A DNA stretch of 64,000 bases from Histoplasma ohiense (Eukaryota; Ascomycota; Eurotiomycetes; Onygenales; Ajellomycetaceae), in the NCBI GenBank assembly GCA_017607445.1, contig JAEVHH010000007.1, forward strand, positions 1,537,980 through 1,601,979, read 5' to 3'. The notes below the pieces were generated by a model, which was not told where the DNA came from, did not search any database, and was given only the letters and a program-made list of their open reading frames with translations. The position numbers were made by a program, and so were the translations under genes. Positions 50,118 to 61,151 of the stretch are shown piece after piece (the first letter of the stretch is position 1; each line of letters starts with the position of its first letter).

Positions 50118-50709
50118 ACTGCTATAACTATTACATGTTGAACTCCGCTGGAGTTCACTCATTTTGCTAACAAATTAAGTTCACACTAACCAGAAATATC
50201 CTAGTTCTCTTAGAGTTACTTAGAGTAAACCTCTGCTGATGTTCAAAGTTGTCCCAACAAGTAAAACTCTCAACAAGCTCAATTTTTCAAATTAGACAAT
50301 GAGAGTACTCTCAATTGATTTCTGCTGTCTTCATCAGTAACTGCTGCAAATTTGAAAAGATTTGATGAAGTTTTGAGAAAGATATTTGATGAATAGTGTT
50401 TTGATATCTGCTTGGGTGAATTTTCAACATTTCATCAAATTACTTGATCAATATTGGGTCAAATCAATTCAGATTTTGATCAGAGATAGATCTATTGTAT
50501 ATTGATAATCTATTAAAATCTTGTTTAATTTGATCCACAGTTGCTTGAGTTATTCTTGATTCTCTGTTTGAGAAAACTCTGATTGATTTTTGTGTTCCAA
50601 CACATCTGTGCCAAGTCCCCCCTGAGTACCTCCCAGCCACACGTGTCTGCCAAGTAACAAAAAGATACCTCAGCACAATTAGCTAGTGCATACTCCAAGA
50701 TATTACCTC
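50118..50709 (+). repeat. Subtelomeric spacer unit, uninterrupted copy
   Basis: Matches 1195-1604 plus 2587-2769, including hairpin GAACTCCGCTGGAGTTC near 50141. It provides the empty site (tgtttaatttgatcc near 50522) for the miniature LTR element. No gene. Confidence 0.85.
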
Positions 50710-52310
50710 TTATCTACCAGCTACTGCTGCCAATCTTGCTCAGCTATCCCTCACTGCTAAGCTATGCCTCACTGCTAAGCTATCCCTTGCTGCTAAGCTA
50801 TCGCTCGCTGCTAAGCTATCCCTTGCTGCTAAGCTATCCCTCGCTGCTAAGCTATCCCTCGCTGCTAAGCTATCCCTTGCTGCTAAGCTATCTCTCACTG
50901 CTAAGCTATCCCTCGCTGCTAAGCTATCGCTCGCTGCTAATCTATCCCTCGCTGCTAAGCTATCCCTCGCTGCTAAGCTATCCCTCGCTGCTAAGCTATC
51001 CCTCGCTGCTAAGCTATCCCTCGCTGCTAAGCTATCCCTTGCTGCTAAGCTATCACTCACTGCTAAGCTATCCCTTGCTGCTAAGCTATCGCTCGCTGCT
51101 AAGCTATCCCTTGCTGCTAAGCTATCCCTCGCTGCTAAGCTATCCCTCGCTGCTAAGCTATCCCTTGCTGCTAAGCTATCACTCACTGCTAAGCTATCCC
51201 TTGCTGCTAAGCTATCTCTCACTGCTAAGCTATCCCTCGCTGCAAAGCTATCGCTCGCTGCTAATCTATCCCTCGCTGCTAAGCTATCCCTTGCTGCTAA
51301 GCTATCCCTCACTGCTAATCTATCCCTCGCTGCTAAGCTATCCCTTGCGGCTAAGCTATCCCTCGCTGCTAATCTATCCCTCGCTGCTAATCTATCCCTC
51401 GCTGCTAAGCTATCCCTCGCTGCTAAGCTATCCCTTGCTGCTAAGCTATCTCTTGCTGCTAAGCTATCTCTTGCTGCTAAGCTATCCCTCACTGCTAAGC
51501 TATCCCTTGCTGCTAAGCTATCCCTCACTGCTAAGCTATCCCTTGCTGCCAATTTATCTACCAGCTACTGCTGCCAATCTTGCTCAGCTATCCCTCACTG
51601 CTAAGCTATGCCTCACTGCTAAGCTATCCCTTGCTGCTAAGCTATCGCTCGCTGCTAAGCTATCCCTTGCTGCTAAGCTATCCCTCGCTGCTAAGCTATC
51701 CCTCGCTGCTAAGCTATCCCTTGCTGCTAAGCTATCACTCACTGCTAAGCTATCCCTTGCTGCTAAGCTATCTCTCACTGCTAAGCTATCCCTCGCTGCT
51801 AAGCTATCGCTCGCTGCTAATCTATCCCTCGCTGCTAAGCTATCCCTTGCTGCTAAGCTATCCCTCACTGCTAATCTATCCCTCGCTGCTAAGCTATCCC
51901 TTGCGGCTAAGCTATCCCTCGCTGCTAATCTATCCCTCGCTGCTAAGCTATCCCTCGCTGCTAAGCTATCCCTTGCTGCTAAGCTATCTCTTGCTGCTAA
52001 GCTATCTCTTGCTGCTAAGCTATCCCTCACTGCTAAGCTATCCCTTGCTGCTAAGCTATCCCTCACTGCTAAGCTATCCCTTGCTGCCAATTTATCTATC
52101 ACTGCTAATCTATCTATCACTGCTATCAATTTATCTACCACTGTCAATCTATCTATCACTGCTAATCTACCACTGCTGCCAATCTATCTATCGCTGCCAA
52201 TCTATTGCTGCTAATCTATCACTGCTGTCAATCTATCACTGCTGTCAATCTATTGCTGCTAATCTATCACTGTCAATCAATCTACTGCAGTGAATCTATC
52301 TATCACTATC
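50710..52310. repeat. Large subtelomeric minisatellite with 844-bp higher-order repeat
   Basis: About 1.5 kb of 18-bp units gctgctaagctatccctc. The start sequence (ttatctaccagctactgctg then a cagctatccctcactg unit) recurs at an offset of 844 bp (50720 versus 51564), followed by the same order of variant units, so the second half is a shortened duplicate of the first. All-frame openness yields a 492-codon plus frame and a 270-codon minus frame that I do not regard as genes. Confidence 0.93.
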
Positions 52311-52402
52311 ATTACTGATTCAAAATAGAACTAGAGCATAAATACATTAAACTTCTTTTGATAGATAATGATTTTTGATAACACTTATAGCATTATATCA
52401 TT
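52311..52402. repeat. Post-minisatellite tail, truncated
   Basis: Same tail as 556-650 and 3404-3490. It stops at cattatatcattt, where an unrelated CpG-rich piece begins. Confidence 0.75.
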
Positions 52403-52403
52403 T

Positions 52404-52560
52404 ACAAGCCGCAATCGCTCGCTTGTGCTCACTTATCCAGCTTGAAAACGCGCCGTTTAATCCCTCGGGCGAACATAATGAGATATCCAATGGCTGCACA
52501 TGACTTGTATACATGAATTCCATGTAATCTACAGCTGTCAATAGAGAACAATCACATAGA
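52404..52560 (-). pseudogene. Pogo/Fot1-type transposase C-terminal scrap
   Basis: The minus-strand frame contains TSHVQPLDISLCSPEGLNG. This resembles the TSHxxQPLDxxxFxPLK signature at the end of the DDE_1 superfamily domain of fungal pogo/Fot1 transposases, with a residue missing after the His-Val. Only about 35 residues match and no catalytic residues are present. The first 95 bases are rich in CpG and undecayed, in contrast to both sides. Confidence 0.45.
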
Positions 52561-52685
52561 TGAAAAAGATGAATAACACTGTAGTAGTGTTGTAGAGTTA
52601 ATGTAGAAGCACTAAGCAAGGTGTAATTAAATGTCAGACAGCTCATGTAGAGAATGTAGTGATTACAATCAAATAGCAAGAAATT
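52561..52685. other. Unassigned spacer
   Basis: Short AT-rich stretch, no feature seen. Confidence 0.3.
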
Positions 52686-52689
52686 GAAA

Positions 52690-53750
52690 TGTGATAATTT
52701 ACATCTATCAACCCTCAAAACATCTGTAATACAATCAAAGCAGTCAAAATGGCTGAATATAAGTAGAGAATCATCAAAAGATGAAGAGAAATGGCTCAGA
52801 AATGATGAAATTACAGTTAATAATAGTGCAGAGCAAGCTCAGCAGTCCACATCATCTGTCAATTCACTTTCACTTCATTCTCAGCAGTTTCAGCAGTCTC
52901 AGCAGCCTCAGCAGCTCATCAGCTCATCTGCATCTGTCTCTCAGCAGTCACATCAGCAGCTCATCAATGTATGAACATCAGAACATAGACTACAGCTGCT
53001 GATAGAACAAATCATCAGAGATAACAGTGAAGTCATTGCACAACTGTGAGAGATGAGATTCAAGAGAGATATAGTGCTGTGTGAAAAGAATTTCAAGTTC
53101 CAGCTAAAAAGAGCAACAAATATAGAATCAGCACTTACTCACAGCTATAACATCAAAGTCAATTCATCATACAGCTTATGTAAGAAGAGTTATGATCTGT
53201 TTGTTGAGTGTATTGTGATTTTCAGTATGTTGAAGAGAGTCTGTGCAAATTGTCACTACAATTCACTAAGCAAACACTGCAGCTTGTGATCTGATAAGTA
53301 ATGAATTGTCTCTATATAGCATGCAAATACATTAGCAAAATGTATATGAAAAACATATATACTGATATGAAAATAACAGAGAATCAGCAGTCCACTGGCT
53401 CTGCAGCTGCAGAGAAGAATGAGAAGAGAAAAGAAAAGAAAAAGAAATGAGCTGTCAGTGTAAAGCTGAGTCAGACAACTGAGCTGTCTGATCTGATAAA
53501 AAAGAAACAGATGTCATTTGTGACTCTGAAGAATGAAGAAGAGAATGATGAGATGAGTGACAGTGAGATTATAAAGCTGAAGTTGTTGTAGCTGCAGACA
53601 GAGATGTATCAACTCTGTAATATGAAAAAAGAGATGAAGCAGTTGTGTAGAGAGTGGAATAATGCTATAAATCTGTTGCAGATAGCTCAGCTCAGTCAAC
53701 AGAGTGTCTCTGCAGACATTACAGCTCTGATTAAAAAACTTGAAAAATAA
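52690..53750 (+). pseudogene. Two-exon Cys-rich gene (DUF3716-like), decayed
   Basis: Exon 1 (about 52690-53297) has a Ser/Gln-rich repeat (SQQFQQSQQPQQL), an Arg/Lys-rich segment (MRFKRDIVL) and a Cys module C-x9-C-x10-C-x2-C-x8-C ending ACANCHYN-like (here VCANCHYN), which fits my memory of fungal DUF3716. A candidate intron (53298-53379: gtaatg donor, actgatatg branch, cag acceptor) follows six codons after the last Cys. Exon 2 reads in the frame 53382-53750, with a Lys/Glu-rich part (KNEEENDEM) and a coiled coil. The phase does not join perfectly at the acceptor I see, and TGA/TAG codons are present. No ATG heads exon 1 (it opens at TTG 52684). Confidence 0.5.
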
Positions 53751-53950
53751 AAGATGATGTGAGTGAGCTGTATGAATTATATGAGATGTGAGATGAGTCT
53801 GATGGGACATTATTGCTTTTTTCTTTTTTTTTAACAGTTAGTGTCAATTTTTGCAATGACAGTTTTTTTTATATATCCAAACATTTCTATTTTAACATCT
53901 GAAGATGGCATTCTGTAGACAAAGAAGAAAAAACAGTAGTAGCAGAAGAA
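53751..53950. other. Unassigned spacer with poly-T
   Basis: AT-rich, no gene or repeat recognised. Confidence 0.3.
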
Positions 53951-54643
53951 TTAATTGAGAAACTGTAGAATCTCTGAATATACCTCATTTAATGTATATC
54001 TCTCATCATTCTCATTCAGCAGAACAGTCAACTGGCTGATATCTGTAGTTTGAGAGAGTGTAACATACAGCTGACTATGTGAGAATATGAGGTTTCTGAG
54101 ATCAACATCAACTGTAGAAAGAGATTGCCTCTGAGACTTGTTGATTGTCATTGCAAAACATAGACAGACTGGAAACTGATGATGAGTCATGTCAAATGAA
54201 ATCTCAACAGATCAGATATATAGATCAATCTGTGGCAATATATGAACTGAACTCTTATATATACTGAATATGATTTTCATCTCAAGTAAATGAATTGTCA
54301 TCTGCTGAACAATCATTCTTGTGCTGTTGCAGAGCCCTTCAGACAGCTGAAGATTACACAGAAGCATGACAGAAGTGCTCATTTTCAACCTCAGTATGAA
54401 TAATGACAGAGTCAAACAGTTAATGACAGTCAGATATTTATAGAAGAACTTCTCACAGCTCAGAGCCAGATCATCTGTATGAGCCACATCTGCAGTATAG
54501 AATGTATGAACATCATCTGACATGACTGTCATAATCCATTCATTAATGTGGAACACATTCTGATTTAATACAGTAAGAATGACACAGCTTTCAAAATAAT
54601 CAGAGCAGACTGCTGCAGTTCTAAATTCAGCTGTAGAAAACAT
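53951..54643 (-). pseudogene. Helitron-type Pif1-like helicase, C-terminal part
   Basis: Minus strand, one frame broken by a single TGA near 54209. It contains LKMSTSVMLLCNLQ (the region preceding the last helicase motifs), LCNSTRMIV, and then FAMTINKSQRQSLSTV and FSHSQLYVTLSQTTDISQL, the C-terminal motifs of Pif1/RecD helicases as found in Helitron rolling-circle transposons. The G of the usual SQGQS is R, and the ALSR Arg is Q, both explainable by C-to-T decay. Replication initiator and N-terminal helicase motifs are absent: upstream of 54643 the sequence switches to the subtelomeric fragment. Confidence 0.8.
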
Positions 54644-54649
54644 TCTCTA

Positions 54650-54780
54650 TAATTATTGCACATTGAACTCCACTGAGATTCATTCATTTTGCTAACAAAT
54701 TAAGTTCACACTAATCAGAAATATTCTAGCTCTCTTAGAGTTACTTGAAGTAAATCTTCACTGATCTTCAAAGTTGTCCA
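54650..54780. repeat. Subtelomeric spacer fragment, decayed
   Basis: Matches 1203-1330 and 50127-50258 (tttgctaacaaattaagttc). The hairpin is lost here (gaactccactgagattc). It joins the Helitron remnant to the RecQ gene. Confidence 0.7.
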
Positions 54781-54846
54781 CAGCTGTGTCAGCAGTATCA
54801 ACAGTATACTTTATTTCATCTACACAGTCTGTATCATCAGCAGAAT

Positions 54847-57800
54847 ATGTCTGTTACAAGTTTGAGATCTTTATCATCTGTGATGGAGGCTGGATGTGAT
54901 GTGTTGCTGTCATATCTTAGAATTCTATTCAAATGATATGTTGTGCTTTGTACAATACATGGTTCCTGCTACACCCATCAGAATCTTAGGCGGTATCTAC
55001 TAGAAAAGCATTGTCAGAAGTGGACTCAGTGTCAGATGATTGAGCAAGATAATCAGTTCTGAACAGTCACAGATACAGTGAATGAGATTATACATTCATT
55101 CAATGAAACCTCTGAGATTCATGAACTGTCAACTCAATCAGAGTTCATCTGTCATCTGAAGCTATATAATTACTGTACCATCAGCCACATCTGTATGCAA
55201 CAGTATTACAATAAAGAGCATCAGTGGCAGATATCTCATCACAGCTCCATGCTCTGACACCATGCATACTTTCAGTATTTTTTCAGCCAAAGTCAATGAG
55301 TCCAGTTCTTCACTGTGGTGTTAACTGACTCAGTCACATCAGAACAATATATAGAGTTACACATCAACACTCTCAGAACTGCTCCATACTTAGCATCAAC
55401 ACTCATATTCAGATCAACCATCATCATCCCTCAGCTAGCATAAGAACAGATGTTCAATCAATTCAAAAACAGTCTGAAAAAGAATCATTTCAATCAGAAC
55501 ACTCTGAGTGAACCTCAACATATTTCTGAGATCACTTCATAAATGAAAGTCACTGAGATTCATATTCATCTTCAGAGGATCATTCTTGATGAGCTTGCTG
55601 TCAGTTATCAGCTGCCACAGTCAACTGAGAAGCTCAGATTGATCACAATTTACTTCAGTATCAGACACATTCTGAAAAATGCAATGATGATACTGATGCA
55701 TGATCAGATTCTCAATGCATATCAACTCAGTCATTGCAACACTCAGCTGCTCAACATCTTTATATATGAAAAAGCCTCTCAGAATCCAATATCTGCTCTG
55801 CAGAACAAACAGACTCACTTACACTATATTCAGACTTGACAGAAATTGATTTGCTACTGAAAATGTGTTGTTGAACAGAAGTATTTATCAGATTCTCTCT
55901 TCAAACTCATTGATGAATAGCAGATGTTATGAGCAGAGATGACAGAGACAGCTGAGACAGCTGAGACAGCTCAATCAGCTGTCAATGATCAGAACAATCT
56001 GAATCAACTGAATAGATAGTTTGATTAAAAGATCTTGCAGTTCTGCATGACTGTGATTCAGTATTCTGTATCTCATCATACTTTTAACTCTGTTCTGATC
56101 TTCTTTGTTGCCATTCTTTTCTGAGACTCTGAGCAGCAGTAGTGGTTACTTATGTTCATCTACACATTATATCTGTCTCAGCTCATCTACAACTGTCAGA
56201 TTGTTGTTCTGATATATGTGATGAAACAGTGCATGGAGGATCCCAATCTGAATCTCACATCATCACTGATGATCATTTGGGATCAATGAATGCTCAATAA
56301 CACAGCTGGTTCCATGGCTGAGCTGCTGAAGAATCAACTGTTTGAATTTCAGATCACTCACACAGAGATCTCATCTGTACTGATGTGCTGACATCAGAAT
56401 AAACTGACTCTTATCTATCAGAATGTAGTCTTCTCTCTGATCAATCTGTATATCATCATCTGACAGAGCTTGGCTCAGATCTGTGAGATCTTTCAGAATG
56501 AGCTCTGTCTCAGTGATATCTTATGTTCAGTGTCTCAGATTTCATGATTTGATCTGTCAGATCTTATCAACAACTGAGATGCTGTGAGACTGAGCAACTT
56601 CTTTCTCACTGACTTCTGAAACATCTCTCAGCTGCAGCTCTTCAACAGCTGATTGTTCATTCAAGTCAGTAAGATCTCTGCACTGTTTCAGATGTTCTGA
56701 GAGCAGACAGTGAACAGCATCTGAATGATATCAGCTGACACAGCTGATCAGTATGAGAATGCTGTTCAGTGATTTCTCAACACTCTTTTTATTTCATTCT
56801 TCATTGATTTCAAGCAGCAGCTGCAGTGTATGAAGTTTCTGAAACTGCAGTGATGAAACACAATTCTCAAGTCTCAGAATCTCTTTCTTCACAACAGCCA
56901 CATACTGTTCATTATCAGCTATCACAAATCTCTGAATATGATCAATGCATTGCAGTGATCTGTGCGGTTCCTTCTCTCAGAGATCACAGCTCTCATAGTG
57001 CAGTTTCTGACACTAGTTCAATCATTTTATCAGTGACTGCATCAGCAGATCAACATCTCAGAGACTATATTGAATTATCTCTAATCTCAGAGATGTTCAT
57101 CATAATCTGATGACTGTATGATCAACATGATCATCTCCACAGACAAGCAGTTTCTGAGCAAGCACATTCACATCTGTGTGTGATGACAGATCACTGTGGG
57201 CATTGTCATCAGAAAATTCATCACAGCCACTTCCCTCTGACTGACTGAGAATGATAATGAAGATGAAGATGAGGATTCCATCAGCAGCATATCTGCTGTC
57301 TTTCACTGACAGACATCACACACATCACAGACAGAAAACTGTGTCTATAATGACACTGTCAACTTTCAAGACAGCTTGACAGATACTGAGCTGCAGAAGT
57401 TTCAGCATATCAGTAAGCTCTGACATCAGCTCATTCACAATCTCATCATATTTCATCTGACTGCTTCTTTCTCTCTATTTCCAACCTCAACTCAAGATCT
57501 CAGTTGAGTCAGCAATTCATTCATTTGTCAGCTGATCAATCTGACAAATCAGAAAAAAGAAAACAAAAGCCTCTTCAAATACTGATAGATGAATTCAGAG
57601 ATGAAGTTCTGACTTGTGCAGTAATTGATTCACTGAGTCATCTCAGCCTGCAGTCACTGATATTGAATCATGAAACAGACACATCTCATTCTGCAGTGCA
57701 TGTATGAAAAGCATGCCCAGTATCAGTCCATCACACAGAAGCAGACAATGCAGTATGTACTCAATGAAACTGATCAGATTATCACAGTTCTTCACACTGA

Positions 57801-59538
57801 TGAGAAGAAGAGTCTGCTCTATCTTCTTCTCTGTCAACTTTCTGATGTCAGCATCACAGTGGTGATACTGTCACTGATTGTGCTCAAAAAGAAGATGAGA
57901 CGACAGTGTCAAACAGCTGACATCAGTGTCAGAGTCTGAGATCAGATCTGTGATGCTGAGGATTTCATCTTCTGTTCTCTCATCATAGTGAAGATGAAGC
58001 AGACAGTTAATTGACACTTTCACTCTCTGTTGCTTCAACTGCATATAGTCAATCAGCTAGATCATATAGTCTTCAATGAGTGTCATCTGATCATCACTGC
58101 TGCATCATACTGAAAGAGTCTCACTCTACTACTCATATTGCAGAAACTGATATATCAGTTTGTGTTTCTGATCAGAACACTGTCTTCTCATCTGATTGAG
58201 AAATTTGAGAAGATCTTGTTAGTACAGAGTGTCTGAATTGTGCACAGTATGATCATCTGATGTGATCTGTTCTATGAAGTGATCATCTACTCACTCAATC
58301 AGAAACTGATGCTGGATTATGAAATTCCCTGAATTCAGAATGCTCTAAGAAGATTGAACTCATTCATTCACACTATCATCTACTGTCAGAACAGACAGAA
58401 AACAGAGAAGATGACTCATCATCTTCACTGTCTCTATTATCATTTCCATTTCATCATTTCAGAGGATAAGGCTGTTGTTCTGAGACAATGACATGCAGAA
58501 GAGTCACTCTTGATCATCATCATATCTATCTTTGATATGAGTATTGATCACACTGCTGTGCAGCTGATCATTCATCTGAGTGCATCTCACAGCATAATCA
58601 ACTTTGCACAGAAGATCAGATATCTGAGTCATGACAATCAGAGTGAATGATCAGCTGTTCTTTTGTCACTACAGTGAATGCTGTCATTGACAACTCAATA
58701 TGAAGTTCTGATATCTGATGAGAAACAGATCATACATGCATTTCTTCATCAATCTTGATGTCAGATTGCTGAGCTCTCTCACTTTCTGAATGATGTAGTC
58801 ATTTTATACAGAGATGCTTATGTTCTCTGTGATTGATATTAGATCACAGAGCTCTCATTTGTCAGTTTATCTGTACAGTCTGTACAGTCAAACTCATCTG
58901 TACTATTAAACTCATTCATATCATCAAGCTCATCTGTACTATCAAGCTCATCTGTACAGTCAACTGATTCTGTGGAGACTGTCTTCAAGAATGATCTGAC
59001 TGATCTGATCATTGATACTCATCTTAGAGCTGATCAGATATGAGAGAAGGTGTATCTCTTTGAGAAGTATCAGAGTCATCTTCAACAACTCTGAGATCTA
59101 TACATGATCTGTCAGCTTCTTCTCTGCACAGAGACTCTTTTCAACACACAGCATGATCTTCAATTATACAATAATCCACAACAATTCAAGTATTTCAGAG
59201 CTCATCAATAGGTCAAACAGGACAGCCTTCACTGGAAGAGCTGAATAGAGATGTACACAGTGTGTTTTCACTGTTACAACCCACAGACAGTGTGTCAGCA
59301 GCAGGGTCATGATCAGTGCAATTACTCTGATCTGATCATATCAGCATACTGAGCAATATATCAGAATCAGATTTGGAGGTTAAGTTATCTTTTCAATTTG
59401 ACTGAAGAATATGTTCCTTCTGATGAGGCAGCCTATATGCAGTGGCTGGGTAGAAAGTGAGAGATGTATGATGTGACAGCATCAAATGCTATGTTAATTG
59501 CTGATCAGATGTTTCAAATGCTCTTATCTAGTCAGTAA
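54847..59538 (+). pseudogene. Telomere-linked RecQ helicase (TLH) pseudogene
   Basis: ATG 54847 to TAA 59538 is exactly 1,564 codons in one frame, with substitutions to TGA rather than indels as the main damage. The N-terminus has a Cys/His finger-like block (CTIHGSCYTHQNLRRYLLEKH, split here at 54935-55000). The middle shows the long fungal TLH-specific region with RFLLSEITALIVQFLTLVQ (about 56970) and FHWQTSHTSQ (57300). The helicase core starts near 57710 with QKQTMQYVLN. Walker A is decayed to HTDEKKS (57795). DECH has become NECH (58075). Motifs V/VI lie near 58520-58650 (SIDHTAVQLIIHL). A Cys-rich C-terminus follows (CFHCYNPQTVCQQQ, 59265). About 200 bp (57490-57707) reads in a different frame. 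Such genes sit next to telomeres in many fungi. Confidence 0.85.
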
Positions 59539-59786
59539 CTCTAAGACAGTGTATAGATACAGTTTTGTACTGCTAAAGAGTTTCTTACTATTTACTACAA
59601 AATCTTTAAACTTGGTTATTTCTTGACAGATAAAAATTTAGCATTCACATATTATTGAAATCAATTCTTAGATTCTTCAGCTGTCATGTTTATATAAATC
59701 TGATATGTTTTAATAGTAATTTATTATTCCATCTATCTTGCTGAATGAAGCTGTGCTGATTTCCAAATTTAGCAATATATACATTG
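59539..59786. other. Unassigned AT-rich spacer
   Basis: No gene recognised between the RecQ pseudogene and the LINE tail. Confidence 0.3.
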
Positions 59787-60512
59787 ATGACTTCAGATGA
59801 CAGCATCAACTCTCAGATCTAGCTCTGTCTTGACAACATCTCAGTCATCTAGAGCATATAAAGCAATGCAGCAGCCATCTCAAATCAGACCTTCAACTGC
59901 TGTCATGAGCTTCTCAGACAGCACAATGTCAGTCTGAAATGATTCTCTGAGTATATGAGAATTGAGGACAATGAGAAAGCAGATTGTCTGACTAAGTGAA
60001 CAGTCTCATCTATAGCAGCTCCAGTCTATGAATCCAAGATCTCATCCACAGTCAGTGATGTCCACACAGTGGCTAAGCAGCTCAGTCAGAAGACAAGACA
60101 AAAGTGATGAAAAGAAGTCTGTGAAAAGCTCTCTGACTGATATCAGAACTGAAGATTCAGTAGATCAACTGTGAAATATCAGATGAAGACTTCTTCAGAG
60201 CTCATCATGCCACAGTATGTTCTTCATCACTGACTCACACTTCACTTCTCTCATGAAGACTTCTCTTGATATCACAGACATTTTCAGCATGTGAATGTGA
60301 GGCTCATCTGTGTCTGTGAATACAATAAGAGCTCAGAGCATTTGATGCTCTGTCAACACTCACAGAGACACTTTCTTCACTGACTCAAGAGATCAGCAGC
60401 ACAGTCACACAATCAGACAACAGCTGTTGTCTATCTAGAATCTCTGATCTCTACAGACTTTGTAGAACTGCTGAAACACACACAGTTCTATACATAATAC
60501 TGCATAAGATAG
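59787..60512 (+). pseudogene. LINE (Tad-like) 3' end: RNase H and zinc-finger tail
   Basis: One collinear frame of 242 codons, 5'-truncated as LINE insertions often are. It begins inside an RNase H domain (LCLDNISVI, then MRIEDNEKADCLTK matching the usual GIEGNEKAD-x-LAK). It ends with the typical C-terminal Cys/His module (CVCEYNKSSEHLMLCQHS) of I/Tad-clade ORF2 proteins. Stops are mostly TGA at Trp/Arg plus some TAG. RT and endonuclease are absent. The following sequence to about 60630 may be its 3' untranslated region. Confidence 0.75.
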
Positions 60513-60639
60513 CACAGTCAGCTGACTGTATATCATCTGACAATCTCTCAGCAGCCCCACAAGGCTGGCCTGCTGAGTACACCCACATTAATGGATGTAA
60601 CTGCCAAGGACAGCACACAGCCTATGCAGATGATACAGA

Positions 60640-60860
60640 TAGCACAATCAGTACAGTTGGCTCAATCAGCTCAATTGATATAATTGACTTGATCAGTACA
60701 ATTGATTCAATTGATACAATCAGTTCAATCAATACAATTGGTTCAATTGATATGATTGATTCAATCAGTACAATCAGTTCAATCAGTACAATCAGTATAA
60801 TCAGTTCAATTGACACAGTTGGCTCAATTGATTCAATTATCTGCACTGATAGTGTAATCA
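60640..60860. repeat. Degenerate ttcaatcagtacaa-type tandem repeats
   Basis: Irregular repeats built from attgattcaatc and agtacaatcagttc. They give spurious Ile/Ser-rich open frames on both strands. No coding role supported. Confidence 0.8.
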
Positions 60861-61035
60861 GTACAATCTGTATGTTTGACTCAGCTGATACATTCTTGAC
60901 TGCCAGCATTATATCTACATATACTCTGCTTTGATTTTTTTTCAATACTCTTGTCTCTATCAGCTCAAACACTTCTTCTCTTTTCTTTTCTATATTCTTT
61001 CTCTTACACTCTGTTTTTTTCTTTTTTATAATCTA

Positions 61036-61151
61036 TACAGTCAGTGCAAAATGTACAGTCAGTGCAAAATATACAGTCAATGCAAAATGTACAGTCAGTG
61101 CAAAATATACAGTCAGTGCAAAATGTATGATCAGTGCAAAATATACAGTCT
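61036..61151. repeat. 18-bp tandem repeat tacagtcagtgcaaaatg
   Basis: About six and a half units with t/a and g/a variants. Same period (18 bp) as the subtelomeric minisatellite but unrelated in sequence. Confidence 0.9.

Noticed and set aside
50736..52214. A 492-codon plus-strand frame and 190-270-codon minus-strand frames of short amino-acid repeats
   Set aside because: They are simple consequences of an 18-bp repeat without stops in several frames, on both strands, crossing the array only.
54650..54780. Helitron 3' terminus (hairpin plus ctaa)
   Set aside because: Sequence similarity continues past ctaa in all copies and the base after it is C rather than the expected T. Orientation also disagrees with the adjacent helicase.
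60622..60972. Ile/Glu/Ser repeat frame of 116 codons
   Set aside because: Low-complexity translation of degenerate tandem repeats, open on both strands.
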